Source of the DNA: Arsenophonus sp046530785
Lineage (GTDB): Bacteria > Pseudomonadota > Gammaproteobacteria > Enterobacterales > Enterobacteriaceae
Direction: 5' to 3'
Length of the DNA stretch: 64,000 bases
Assembly: GCA_046530785.1 (NCBI GenBank)
Contig: JBHEQT010000002.1
Coordinates: 1-64,000 of the forward strand
This document shows, in pieces, positions 10,601 to 22,850 of the stretch (position 1 is the stretch's first letter; every line of letters begins with the position of its first letter). The position numbers were made by a program, and so were the translations under genes. The notes beneath the pieces were generated by a model that saw only the letters and a list, made by a program, of their open reading frames with translations, searched no databases and was not told where the DNA came from.

Positions 10601-11875
10601 ATGCAGGTTAAACATAATAATAAATATATTCAATTAAATTTTTCAAGAAGAAATGCGCTAAAAACTTTAACATTTGGAGGCTTCATTTTTTCTTCAATAA
10701 TATTATCTATAAAAAACTTTATAGAAAACTGTCAATCAACTTATGATAAAATTATTCCATTTAAAGGGATTCATCAATCAGGTGTTTTAACACCTGAACA
10801 AAAAAATTCATCCTTCATTGCTTTAAATGTTACATCAACGACACTAGATGAATTAGAGAATTTATTTAAAATATTAACCAATCGTATTGCTTATTTGACG
10901 CAAGTGCAAAAAACAGTCATTAATACTAATGATAAGATGCCACCCGATGATTCTGGCATTCTAGGTTCTTATTTAAAACCAGATTTATTGACGATCACTG
11001 TTTCAGTTGGTAATAGTTTATTTGATTCACGATTTGGTCTGCAAAAAATTAAACCAATTTTTCTAACAGATATGAATAGCTTTCCTAATGATCGATTAGA
11101 ATCAAAATGGTGCGGTGGTGATTTGTTATTACAAATTTGCGCTAATAGTCAAGAAAGCGTAATTTATGCACTACGTGACATTTTACGACATACCTCATTA
11201 TATCTATTTCCATTGTGGAAAATTGAGGGTTTCCTTCCTTCTCGGGATATTGATCGACATTCAACACCTATCAATTTATTTGGATTCAAAGATGGAACAG
11301 GTAATGCACCAGCTAATAATACAAAATTAATGGATGAGATAATTTGGATAACAGAAAAAGATTATGAACCAAATTGGTGTAAAGGAGGATCATACCAAGT
11401 GGTGCGTATTATTCGTTTTAATCTGGAATTTTGGGACAGAACACCACTAGAAGATCAAGAAAACCATTTTGGTCGTTATAAAAAAACTGGGGCTCCTATA
11501 GGTAAAAGACAGGAAATAGATTCCCCTGAATTTGAAAAAGATCCACACGGTGATCGTATCTTATTTGATTCTCATATTCGCCGTGCAGAACCGCGCAATC
11601 CTGAACGTTATACTGCAAAATTAAGGCGACGTAGTTACAACTATTCATTGGGTGTTAATAGGAATGGTTTGCTAGATATGGGATTGATCTTTGTTTCTTA
11701 TCAAAAAAACTTAAAAACAGGTTTTATTAACACTCAAAAACGTCTTAATGGTGAACCACTTGAACGATATATTAAGCCATTTGGTGGAGGATACTATTTT
11801 GTGTTACCAGGGGTAAATTTTACAGAAAATTTTTTGGCAGAATCGATGTTTAAAGCATTAAAAAAAATATTATAA
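10601..11875 (+). CDS. efeB: Tat-exported Dyp-type heme peroxidase EfeB
   Basis: Periplasmic dye-decolourising-type peroxidase, the EfeB part of the EfeUOB ferrous iron system. It has been proposed to take iron out of heme, though this activity is disputed. Length 424 equals the family's about 423. Seen: twin-arginine signal FSRRNALK (residues 14-21) followed by a hydrophobic stretch, the Dyp signature GFKDGTGN (228-235, catalytic D231), proximal heme ligand candidate H325 in FDSHIRRA, and distal arginine region LRRRSY (341-346). The start has GAGGGG nine bases upstream. No efeU or efeO lies nearby, and 5.8 kb and 3.1 kb deserts flank it, so it stands alone. Intact despite the surroundings, hence probably under selection. 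Confidence 0.95.
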   Translation: MQVKHNNKYIQLNFSRRNALKTLTFGGFIFSSIILSIKNFIENCQSTYDKIIPFKGIHQSGVLTPEQKNSSFIALNVTSTTLDELENLFKILTNRIAYLTQVQKTVINTNDKMPPDDSGILGSYLKPDLLTITVSVGNSLFDSRFGLQKIKPIFLTDMNSFPNDRLESKWCGGDLLLQICANSQESVIYALRDILRHTSLYLFPLWKIEGFLPSRDIDRHSTPINLFGFKDGTGNAPANNTKLMDEIIWITEKDYEPNWCKGGSYQVVRIIRFNLEFWDRTPLEDQENHFGRYKKTGAPIGKRQEIDSPEFEKDPHGDRILFDSHIRRAEPRNPERYTAKLRRRSYNYSLGVNRNGLLDMGLIFVSYQKNLKTGFINTQKRLNGEPLERYIKPFGGGYYFVLPGVNFTENFLAESMFKALKKIL

Positions 11876-14800
11876 TTTACTTTTAAATCAATTAGTTATT
11901 ATTTATAATAAGATTATATCTTACATAAATTAGTTTAACTGGTTCTGTTATATCAATAGTTACTCAAAAAGATATTATTTTAATTTAAAAAAATGTGTCT
12001 TTCAGATATATCTGTAAATTCTTACACGATCAGATCGATAGTATTTTATCAAAAGTATTTTGTTTCTCATGTCTCTTCTATACTACTAAAGTCATCTAAT
12101 TTTAATAGTTATAAGTAAAATTATCACAAAGATATAGTGAAAAGATCCAAATAAGATTTAATTAATATTCATGATAAGAATTAATTCTTTATATAGTATT
12201 TTTACATTAGATTATTTGTTAATATTCTGTATATTAATAAAGGAGTTCCTATTATTTTATTTTAAATGTTTTTAATATGTTTATTTTTGATTGTTTGATT
12301 CAGATAAAATATAATAATGGAATTATTAGCTCAATAAGTATTTTTAAAAAAAATATAATTATTCCATTTTATTTTAGTAGAAATTTTCTAATATTCTGTG
12401 TGCAGAGATATGATAATATTTACTACTTTATCTGAAAGAGCATTCTCTTTAATAGAAAAATTTCTTATACTTTTAGACAGGAAAGTAAATAGAGATTTTA
12501 TAAAAATTCCTTCAGCCAGAAATCAATAAATAAAAATATAAAAATAATCTTATTTTCCTCTATCAAAAAGAGGAAAAATAAATGATTTATATAAAGTTAT
12601 TAAAAATGAAAAAAGATCAATTGATATCTCTGTTTATTCTTTAATACTAAAAGAAAAAGGATTAAAATACAAATTCTTGTAAAAAAAATAGAACTTGTAG
12701 AGTATATTTTATTATTTATTTTGTATTATTCATTATATATCAAATGAGACTTAATAATAAATATGTGGATTTATACATAAACAAGTTTTATTATTACTGT
12801 GGGGGATGCCTCTCTTTCATTTTAGATAAAGTTATTTAACTATACAAAAGTATATAATGGGTTCTGTAACGTATAAAAAATAGTTTTCTTGATTAACCAA
12901 TTAGATACTATTGAGATCCATATGAAAATTTAATAATTTATGAAGTATAAATTGACTGAAGAAAACTAAAACATTAAAATACGATATAGAGATAGACATT
13001 TATCTATTTAAAACGTATTATTTGAATAACTATATAAAATAAATATTATTTTTGGATTTTAAGAATAAAATTCTTCTAATTTAAATAAAAAAATAAAATA
13101 AAATCGAATAATATAAAAAATATATCACTTTTACAAAAATATTAAGAAAGTTTTTATAAAAAATTAAGTCCATAAATCGTTTTAGTTAATTTCTATCAAA
13201 TTATTCATTTTAAATAAAGTGATATAAATCTAAAATATTAGATCGGATATACAAATATGATCTACTAGAATTAAAAAAATATTATCTTTTAATGTACTAA
13301 AAGAAAGATATTTTAAGATTCTCTTAAAAAAAATAAAAAATTTTTAATCTTAAATGTAAAAACATTAATGACTTCTTCTATTAAAGAATATAGAACTATT
13401 TAAGAAAAAATTACTTTTTTATATAAGAAATAAATCTAATATAAAAATATCCAATAATTTGATTTTATCTAAAATAATAAAGAAAAAGAAAAATAATACT
13501 TTTTATTCATTGGGGAATATTAATAATAGTTTTTCAGTAAAAACAATTTGTCTCATTTAAGTAAATACTATAGATAAAATTGAATTGAAATACTACATAA
13601 ATTATTTATTATGATAAATATCATATTGATAAACTTTATTAAACTTTTATCTTTTTTATCCATAAAAGAAAATCTAATTTTATTTTTAAAATTGTTAATT
13701 AATTAGAGCAGGATCTTTGAGTATTAAAGATCTAGAATTTTTGAAAATTTTGCTATAATTGAGATATTAGTCTTTAATATAAATAAATCTTTCTATCATA
13801 TCTTCATATCATGAAAATAAATATAAATTCTCATTTTATCTATATCACTAATGGTGGGTTAAATTTTTAAAAAAAGTATAAAACAGAATATAACATTACA
13901 TTAAAGTATATTGAGTGATAGGAAAATAAAAAACTTTTTCATATTATATTCCTATGTATAAAAGATATGAAAACGGTTTATAGTTACTTTCGTTTATAAA
14001 AAGTAAAAATCAGAAGAATAAATAAAAATTTAATAAATATAATATTAAAGGTTATAAGTAGTAAATTACTATAATAAGAAGACTTTCAATCTTTTAAAAA
14101 AAAATAAAAAAGAATTTAAAGAATAGAGAAAATTTAATGAATATAAGTTACTAGTATAAAAATTTATTTTATATATCAGAAATATAAATTTGAAATCCAG
14201 AAAACTATATTTTTAATTAATTTAGTTTTTCATCCATATAGTATAAATTATGTAATATTAAATTATTCCTTTCCTGTTCATTTTAAAAAGAAAGTAAGGT
14301 TATTTTTTAGTCTTTCTTTTAGTTAAATATTAATACTTTACTATAAATTTTTTATTATTTTTATAAGAAAATTTCTAATTTTAAAAATATTAGTTATTGA
14401 TTGATATCCTGAAGAACTCTCTAAAAAAGAGATATTATACTTTATATTATAGTAAATATAAATATAATAGGTTCAGATAAAAGAACTACAGATGTTCATA
14501 TAGTTACAGTGCTATTTCAAAAGAAAATATCTTTTCTTATTGATTTAGAGTAAAGGTAAAAGCTCATAATTTTACAGAGAATATTTTATGATAATTAAAT
14601 TGTTTTTCTTAAGAAAGTAAGAATAAATATCCCTTAATAGAATTTTTTACTTAAAAAAATAATAGAAATTAGATTTCAAGTATATAATTATTAATATTGG
14701 AAAAAAGAAACTATTTTTAAATTACGTTTTTATTGATAAATAATAGCATAATCATTCATATTGTTTCTTGCAATCTAAATTCGACAATAATGTTTGATAT

Positions 14801-15000
14801 ATTAAAAATTTTAAATTTAGCGAAAATTATAATTTGATTTAAACGTGGAAAGTTTTCTGATTTATATCATATAGCATAAAATAAAATATTTAAAATATTA
14901 AATATTTAGCTGAAAATTTTAGCATTAAATTTTATTGTTTTAAGTGTATAGAGTAGTTCAATAATAAAAGATATAAATCATTTTTCATGGAGGTTGAAAA
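11876..15000. other. Gene desert between efeB and the RHH gene
   Basis: 3.1 kb without assignable genes. It includes a near-perfect hairpin with 9-bp core arms (12553-12561 and 12569-12577), a GGGGGATGCC island at 12801-12810, and AT-rich sequence with stops in all frames. I see no ParA-type ATPase relic upstream of the small gene at 15001. Confidence 0.6.
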
Positions 15001-15270
15001 ATGAAAAAGAAATCTGATTTAAAATCGTTCAAAGAAAATAACAATTTCCTCAATGGAGGAATATCTGATATCCTTGAAAAGGATTATGCAGTTAAAGATA
15101 AGAGCAAGATTTCAGAAAAAACATTAACACAACAAAAGATATTTAGATTATCTGTAGAAGTTTCAAATGCTCTTAAACTACATATTGCTCAAACTCAATC
15201 AAATACAGGGATTAGAACAACAGAAACTGAAATAGTTGAAAGGTTATTAAGAGAATATTTAGATCTTTAA
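15001..15270 (+). CDS. Small ribbon-helix-helix protein, ParG/CopG-like
   Basis: An 89-residue protein with a polar, probably disordered N-terminal half (to about residue 45) and a C-terminal segment that reads as a ribbon-helix-helix fold. A short beta strand (KIFRLSVEV) is followed by helix 1 (SNALKLHIAQTQ) and helix 2 (TTETEIVERLLREYL). A flexible tail plus RHH domain is the plan of ParG-type plasmid partition proteins and small CopG-like repressors. They bind DNA as dimers through the strand pair. GGAGG lies seven bases before the ATG, a stronger site than most genes here have. Isolated by 3.1 kb and 6.8 kb deserts, with no ParA or replication gene. Could be a plasmid-derived remnant still expressed, or an antitoxin without its toxin. 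Exact family not recognised. Confidence 0.75.
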   Translation: MKKKSDLKSFKENNNFLNGGISDILEKDYAVKDKSKISEKTLTQQKIFRLSVEVSNALKLHIAQTQSNTGIRTTETEIVERLLREYLDL

Positions 15271-15666
15271 AAGATATTAACTATCTATATATTAGTTTAT
15301 TATATCATTTTAATATTTAAAATAATCACATTTGTAGTGGGTAAGATTCTATTAAGATAGGTGTCATTCTTATATCAATAGTGAAGGATAATTCTTTGTA
15401 TATATTACCTTTCCAAAAATATGATATGTAGCGATGCTATTATTATAATTATTAATACAAATCAAAAAATAAATAAGCATGGTAAACAATTGTTAAATTA
15501 GGAAAAAATAATTGGAAGATATATTTAACTATATTCTATAAATAGTATAAGTTGATTAGATATTAAGATTTTTAATAAGAATATGTCGAGTTTTATTACC
15601 GAAATTCTATGTTTGGCTTATCGATGAAATCAAAAATATTTTAAAAACTTCTTTTAAAAAAGTTTA

Positions 15667-15696
15667 AAAAAATCAATCTTTAAAGATTGATTTTTT
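15667..15696. terminator. Perfect 15-bp palindrome, bidirectional terminator candidate
   Basis: Arms 15667-15681 and 15682-15696 are exact reverse complements, with A runs on one side and T runs on the other on both strands. The ATC/GAT core pairs as AATCAATCTTT. It is about 400 nt downstream of the RHH gene and could end its transcript. No gene lies on the other side within 6 kb. Confidence 0.5.
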
Positions 15697-17175
15697 TAGG
15701 AAATTAAACTACTTTTAAAGATATAAACAGAAACATCATTAAAACTAATAAAGTCACTACTTAAAACGATTTTATTAATTTTAAAGAAAATAATAGTTTT
15801 AAAAAAATATAGGGAGAGTTGTATTTAATTTTCCAATCATAAAATTAAAATTGAAATGATTTCATTATCAATAAAATTAGATAAGAAAAATTAATTTTTT
15901 TGAAATATTTTTTAGATTATCGTTAATTTAAAATTATTATTTTTTAAATCGCCATTTATAATCCACTGCTATTATATTCATAATTAATGTTTTAATAGTT
16001 ATTCATCATTCAATGTATTCAAAAGTTAATATCAATTTAATTTTGATTTTTAAAATCGTTTAAATAATAAAAAATACTAATATGAATTATCATTTACTAT
16101 TAAAAATATCTTTTAAGTAAAAATTTTATTTTATAAATCTACCTTATATCTTTTCTTTATTTAAGAAATTAAACCTTTAGTTTAATTATAATTTCGGTTC
16201 TTGAAGGTTAACTTTATTGTTTTATATATCTAAAAATATTTTATAATTAGGAAGATTCCTTAGATATAAGGAAAGCTTTTAATTTGTTTTAGATTATACT
16301 TAAAGTCATAATTTACTTATTTAGTATATCATTCTCCAATGAAATACTAAATTCTTATTAGTTAGAAGGAATATTTAGTAGAAATTAATATGATAATTTC
16401 TACTATTACTAATAGAAAATATATCCAATCTTATTAATATTATTTCATAATGTAAATTTATATTTTTTAACTATATAAAACTGGTAATAATTTTAGGTTT
16501 AAATATGTATAATGGATAAATTAGATAACTATTTTTTTTAATGTTTTATATTTTAAAAAATCTTTCAGAGAATTAGTATTTCTGGAAACAGAATTACATA
16601 AAATGAAAGTTATAATATGATATATAATTTAATTATATATGATTTTTATATTTTTGCAATATTATAAATCCAAGATCTTTATCAAGAATCATTTGAGGAA
16701 GGGTTTCATCTTCTGATCAAGTTTTAATGATAAAAGAAATTATCATTTTTTATATTCTCTAACTTTCATATCCCTATTATTCTAATACAAATAGGAACTT
16801 CTATTTTTATTTTACCATTTAATCATGAGATATTAAAATATCTACATTACCATCGATAAAGATCGAGTTATTTTTTGTTTTAAAAGATAGTTTTTAAATT
16901 ATTTTTTGGTAAATTTAATTAAAAAATCTTTTTTAGAGATTTTAAATTATTAATTTAGAACCTATGATTTGATAGAAAATTTAACAATAGTTGTTTTATT
17001 TTTAGATTATTTCTGATTTTCAGAAACTGAATTAAAATATTTTTATTATTTTATGAATATATTAAATATTTTAATATTTAATCCTTATAATTTATACATA
17101 ACTTATTTTATAAGTACGAAATTTCTATTTAGTTTAATTTTTTAAGAAAAAATTAAACTAAAAATATATTAACTA

Positions 17176-17189
17176 CCTCCTGAGGAGGG
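17176..17189. repeat. GC-rich mini-hairpin CCTCCT-G-AGGAGG
   Basis: CCTCCT and AGGAGG pair perfectly around a single G, followed by GATG. One of several similar GGAGGG-containing islands in the deserts (see 47681-47708, 55627-55640). Confidence 0.45.
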
Positions 17190-18576
17190 ATGTTTTATTA
17201 AAAATAAATAAATTTTAGATTTTATATCTATTTTTACTCTCCTCATACCCCTCCTCTTCCACAGATTTTATAATGATCCTAAAATTTTTAATTAAAAAGA
17301 TTTTTAAGTTAATTAACTATAAATATTATTATTAAATTTTTAGAGATACTATTTATTAAATATTAAATTATCTATTAATCCATTTACACCATGAATAAAA
17401 TAAAACTCATTAAAAATTTTTGAAAAAAGATTTAACAAAAACCTTAAGGAAGAACCAAGTTAATGTATATTTATTAAATACCGTATTAAGAAGTAAGTAA
17501 TATTCAATATTATCCCTAAATTCTTACTAAAAATTATAAAAAACGTACGAAACATTTCTTTTAATTAAAAGATTTCATAAATAGAAAATTTATTATTTCA
17601 AATTTTTGGTACAAATATACTGATTTTTAATGCTGATAAAACTTTGAAGAAAACAAAAGATTTAAAACAATCTAAAGATACGTGTACGAATTAAAAAATA
17701 TTTACATTGATGATTAATTTTCTTATTTTTTACATAAGTATTTATAAAAATATTTAAAATCGAATGATTTAAAAGTATAATTATTTGTTAAAATAAGAGA
17801 AAACTCTTTGAGTTTTGATTAAAAATAATTTTTATGTATCACTCACTAATAAAATTATTTATATATATATAATATATATTATTAGTTAATTTTCTTCATT
17901 TTATAAAATTTTTTAAAATTATAAATAAAAATATATTAAATTAGAGAAAATTCCTTGTTTTTCCTATTTTATTTTATGTAATAATTTATATCGAAATTGG
18001 ATGTAAATCCGTAATAATGTTTTATAAAATAATAAGTAATATCTTTCTCCTTTAAATTGAAGTAAATAAAATATGTATTTCAATTAGGAATTAATTTTAA
18101 AAACGATAGATTTTTATCTTGTATAAAAGAGCACATAGTTAAATAAATCAAAGAAACTTTAAAATAATAATAAGTCAGAGAACCCCCCTCTATATCTAGT
18201 TGACTATTCTTAATAAAAATCTTTGTGAAATATCGAATGTTCTCGTTTAAATAAAATTTAACTATTTTAATAAAATTAATAGTTTTTACAGACTTTATAA
18301 CCTAGAGGAATAAAAACTCCCCCTTATATAACACAAAATACTAGAAAATTTACAAATGCATAAAATTTCTTACTGAAACTAATAAATTGACTCTTATATT
18401 AATCAAAAATTAATATTTATAGAAATAAAAAAAGAAGAAAACATTAGATATTTAAATTAATTTTTGAAGCATTTCCAATATGCTATTTAAAATAGGGGCA
18501 AGGGGGTAGGGAGAAGAAATAAATTAAAAACAGATTCTAACATAATATATCAGAAATGATTAATAAATCTATTAAA

Positions 18577-18622
18577 AATTTTCTTAAAAGTTCAATACAA
18601 TGTTGGAACTTTTAAGAAAATT
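18577..18622. repeat. Perfect 17-bp hairpin in desert
   Basis: Arms 18577-18593 and 18606-18622 are exact reverse complements with a 12-nt loop. The outer part is A/T, the inner part reads CTTAAAAGTTC. There is no T run after it on the plus strand and no adjacent gene. Confidence 0.5.
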
Positions 18623-19866
18623 ACGAGAGTAATATATAGAAAATCTTTTTCAATAAAAACAGGATTTTAATTTACTAACATTAATAAAATTAGTATGTTT
18701 TTAATATAGGTTTTAAGATACTGTATATCTTTTACAAATAACAATAATTTCTAAAGAAAAAAATAATTTCCTCACGATTTATGGTTTTTATTTATTTTTA
18801 TTTAAAATACTTCTTCTTTATTCTATAAGATAGAAAAATTAATATTCTCCACTATTTTGCAACTAATTCAAAATTATCACTATTTACTTTCTAAAAAGAA
18901 AGCTTATTTTTTCAGAGAAAATCTCTTCTCTTTTTAGAGAAGATAATTGTAGAAATATAAAATAAATAAGATGATATTTATTTTATATTTGATGTGTAAT
19001 TATTAGAAATTGATTCTAAGATATTTAATATTCTTTAAGGATTAAAAATTTGAATAAAATATTTTAAAAATGATATTTTATTAAAATTTAAACGCCTTGA
19101 TTATTATATAATATAATACTGTATTTTTATGTAAGTTATATTGGTAAAATTACAGAAAATAATCTTAATTAGGTCTTTTCAAAGAAAACACTAGTAGGAA
19201 AGAAATTAACCATACTAAAATGAAGGTAGAAGTAATTATATTAAATTATAGATTTTGAACGGTTACGAACCTAAATCAATTAGAAATTTATTTAAAATAA
19301 AAGATATATAATAACAAATTTATTTTTCTAATTTTAAATTTATAGAAATGATTATCTAGATAAATCTTTCTATGTTTTATTTTAAAGTATTCTCTCTTTA
19401 AATTATATCTTATGTCTTATTTTATCTAGTATAACTCTTTAACTCTAATGATGCTTCTATTATATAGAATAGAATAATATAATCATCTTATGAAATAAGT
19501 TATAAGATTAAAATTAGTCATTTATTTCATCTATGTAGAAATAGCAACATTTTTTTAATTTATAAAATATTAGAAACTTTCTTTAATTAAAAAGAAAAAT
19601 TTTGATTAAAGAAATCCTTAATATCTTAATCAAATTAATGATATCTCTAAAGCATGTTTAATATTTCTTTCAATTATTTTTTCTAATTTAATATGTTTTA
19701 TATATTTTATATTTAATGTGATCACACACCAAACTTAAAAACTTCAACACACTATAATACCGTAATTTTCTCTCTTCCTTAATTGAAGAAGAAAGAGGAA
19801 AATATATTTATATATATATAATTGATGTTATTTTATATTTATTTTTCTTAAAATATTTTTAAAAAA

Positions 19867-19980
19867 GGGGCTGTGAAAAACTGCACATTTAAAAATGATG
19901 AAATTCTAAATAAATACAAAGTTTTATTTCTTTCCATATGCTAAATATTGGATAAATCCATCTGTTCGCAGTTTTAGACA
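19867..19980. mobile_element. Possible remnant of a small IS/MITE-like element
   Basis: GGGGCTGTGAAAAACTGC at 19867-19884 resembles a transposable-element end. GCAGTTTTAGACA at 19968-19980 is its imperfect inverted copy (shared core TGT..AAAACTGC). The 114 bp between carries no complete frame. On the minus strand a short coding-like run (LRTDGFIQYLAYGKK) starts at the inner edge. Too degraded to name a family; chance cannot be excluded. Confidence 0.25.
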
Positions 19981-22025
19981 AAAAATCAACTTTCTGAAAT
20001 ACTTATTATTCAATAATTCTTTTTCAAGAAACTTTAGTAATTGTTTTTCTAATTAACCCTCTCTATAAGTTAGAGAAGATAAATATAAAATGCTGAAATA
20101 ATTTTTTATTTATATATTTGCTAGAGATAAAAATTTTAAATGTCAATTTCTCATCTTTTTTCACCAATAGAAGAAAAATACTGGTCTAAAAAGACCATAA
20201 TTATCTTAAGTAATATTTTCCAATTAAAATTTGACAAGATGTGCATTTGTTCTATTTTTTACTATTTAGTATCTTTAGTACGACAAGATAATAAAAAATT
20301 ATTCATTTAAAGCTTTATTTTGCTATAGTTTTTGTAAAAATAATCAATCACTGAAAAAGAGATTTTCTGATATCTATTTCTTTTTCCTATATACATAAAG
20401 ATTAGCATTTATTCTATCAATACCTTTATTTATTTTTATTATAAGATAAAGATAATTTATATAAATCGATGATGATATTTATATTTCCTTTGAAAAAATT
20501 ATTTAACTTTAGTGCATATACAAAGAAATTATAGTTATATCGTTATATAAAAAATAAAAGTTATACTAATAATGGTTATTAACTCTCCAAGGTAGAGTTT
20601 GGTTAAGTTCTCAAAATATTTTTAAGTAAATATAATTTTACTTTTACTATTATATTTTTACCAAAAAGAGGATACCATTCATATATTATAAATATTTAAT
20701 CAACTTACTTATTTTAAAAGATAATCAAAATCTTTTATGCATTTTATTTATGAAATTTATTCAATCTAAAAATTTTTACGTCTCTAGAAACTATTGTTTC
20801 ATGATACCCTTAAAAGATAGAAAAGATGATCACTTTGAAAATTATTATGAAAATAAAAAGTAATTCACTTTATTTCATGTCCTGGTTTATTTAAACAGAA
20901 TTTACTTTTATTTTTTTTAATTTATTTTTATATCTTCTTGATATCAACAATTGCAAAAATATGTAATATTCAATATTTTTCTGTTAATAAATAATTTACT
21001 ACCAAACTAAAACTAATAAATTATATGGATTATTTTTTATAATTAACTATGTTAGTGATAGATATATAAAAAATCAATAATTTCTTATGAATTTATCATA
21101 TATAGATACGATTTTTGAAAAAGTATATCTATATAAATAAAAATCTAATTAAATTTAAGATGCGCATAAAACAATACTCTATCTTTTTATATCAAAAAAA
21201 TATAATCCATCAGCTGGAAATCGCCATTAACCAAGTTACATGAAAATATTTATAAAATTGAGATAAAAATGAAGATTACTCTCTTTATATTGATCATTTT
21301 TACCTTATAATTAATCAGGAGATTTTCCTTCAGCTTTCTATTGATTTTAAAAAAAAATAATTTAAATATAATCAGCGATATTGATCATTAGCATATATGA
21401 TGCTACATTAAATATTATCTGTCTCCAAAAATAAACATCAGTATTTATTAAAAACTATCAAAAAATTTAATAAATAAAATATTAATAGAATAAAATCTAA
21501 AAAAATTTTTTACTCTTTAAGATAGTGAAAGTACGAATATCCTCCTTGATATTAAGATCTTAAAGGATAAAATCACTACCTAATAAGTTTTATAAAATAT
21601 TTATTAAAATTTATCAAAACTTATTAGTTTCATACAGAAAATATTGAAAATATCTGATATTTATCATATAGTTTTCTATTCTAAAATAGAAAAGAAAGTT
21701 TTATATTTATTGAATTAAAATCCTATGAGAAATTATATGAAAATTCTTCTTTATAATCAATTTTGATTATTTAGGATAGGATCGATAATTACATTTATAG
21801 GAAATATTCTCGCTTTTAAATGAAACCAGATTGCAAGAATTGCAGAAAGAGTTAAGAATTTTATTTATATTTACTGATCAAAACAATGAAGAACTTCATT
21901 AAATTACAAGAAAACTAATAGAAAAGTTAATATAAATTTTCGTAATAACTTTTTAATAAATAAAAAAACAAACATATTCAATTAAATAATTACAGAAACA
22001 GATAGAAATAGGGATAAGTAAGTTT

Positions 22026-22850
22026 ATGGATCAATTTAAAAGTATTATTGAAAATGCTTTTAATAATATTACAGAAATAACTGTAGAGACGACTAATATT
22101 CAATTAAATAATACGATCAATAAAATCATCACTAAACTTGACAAAGGCCAGTTAAGAGTTTCTGAAAAAATCGATGGAAAATGGATAACTCATCAATGGA
22201 TTAAAAAAGCCTTGCTACTTTCTTTTCGTCTTAATAAAAATCGATTAATAAAAGGATCTGAAAGCCGTTATTTTGATAAAGTATCTATGAAATTCTCTGA
22301 GTATGATCATGCTCGCTTTCAAAAAGAAGGATTTAGAATTGTTCCTCCAGGAACAGCTCGAAAAGGAGCTTTTATCGGTAGAAATACTATTATAATGCCA
22401 TCTTATATTAATATTGGTTCCTATATTGATGAAGGATCTATGATTGATACTTGGGCAACGGTTGGATCTTGTGCTCAAATTGGTAAAAATGTTCATTTAT
22501 CCGGTGGTGTTGGAATTGGTGGTGTTCTGGAACCTTTACAAACTAATCCAACCATTATCGAAAATAATTGTTTTATTGGTGCTCGATCTGAAATTGTTGA
22601 GGGCGTTATTGTTGAAGAAGGCTCGGTTATCTCAATGGGAGTTTATATTGGTAAAAGTACTAAAATTTATGATAGGGAAACAGGTGAAATTCTTTATGGA
22701 AAAATTCCAGCTAATTCTGTTGTGGTTTCAGGTACTTTACCTGCAAAAAATGGTAATTATAGCCTATATTGTGCGGTTATTGTAAAAAAAGTTGATGAGA
22801 AAACAAGAAAAAAAGTTAGCATTAATGAATTATTAAGAAGGATAGATTAA
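22026..22850 (+). CDS. dapD: Tetrahydrodipicolinate N-succinyltransferase
   Basis: Transfers succinyl from succinyl-CoA to tetrahydrodipicolinate, the committed step of the succinylase branch leading to meso-diaminopimelate for peptidoglycan and to lysine. The 274-residue length equals the E. coli enzyme. The N-terminal helical domain (to about 95) precedes a left-handed beta-helix of hexapeptide repeats (about 105-245), visible as GAFIGRNTIIMPSYINIGSY, GSMIDTWATVGSCAQIGKN and GVGIGGVLEP. The active-site loop ENNCFIGARSEIVEGV follows. The ribosome-binding site AGGGATAAG lies somewhat far from the ATG. It stands alone: glnD upstream and other usual neighbours are missing. Internal frames at 22245 and 22444 are shadows. 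Confidence 0.97.
   Translation: MDQFKSIIENAFNNITEITVETTNIQLNNTINKIITKLDKGQLRVSEKIDGKWITHQWIKKALLLSFRLNKNRLIKGSESRYFDKVSMKFSEYDHARFQKEGFRIVPPGTARKGAFIGRNTIIMPSYINIGSYIDEGSMIDTWATVGSCAQIGKNVHLSGGVGIGGVLEPLQTNPTIIENNCFIGARSEIVEGVIVEEGSVISMGVYIGKSTKIYDRETGEILYGKIPANSVVVSGTLPAKNGNYSLYCAVIVKKVDEKTRKKVSINELLRRID

Larger units (their letters stand above)
15271..22025. other. Gene desert between the RHH gene and dapD
   Basis: 6.8 kb with no assignable gene. Contents seen: a perfect AT palindrome at 15667-15696, GC-rich mini-hairpin at 17176-17189, pyrimidine/purine islands near 17239, 18181, 18318 and 18494-18516, a perfect 17-bp hairpin at 18577-18622 and a possible short IS/MITE remnant at 19867-19980. 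Any glnD copy ahead of dapD is not readable. Confidence 0.6.

Noticed and set aside
22245..22785. Open frames on both strands inside dapD
   Set aside because: Shadows of the dapD reading frame; low-complexity translations and no start signals. The same applies to frames inside tsf, map, pykA, aspS, uvrB and bioD.
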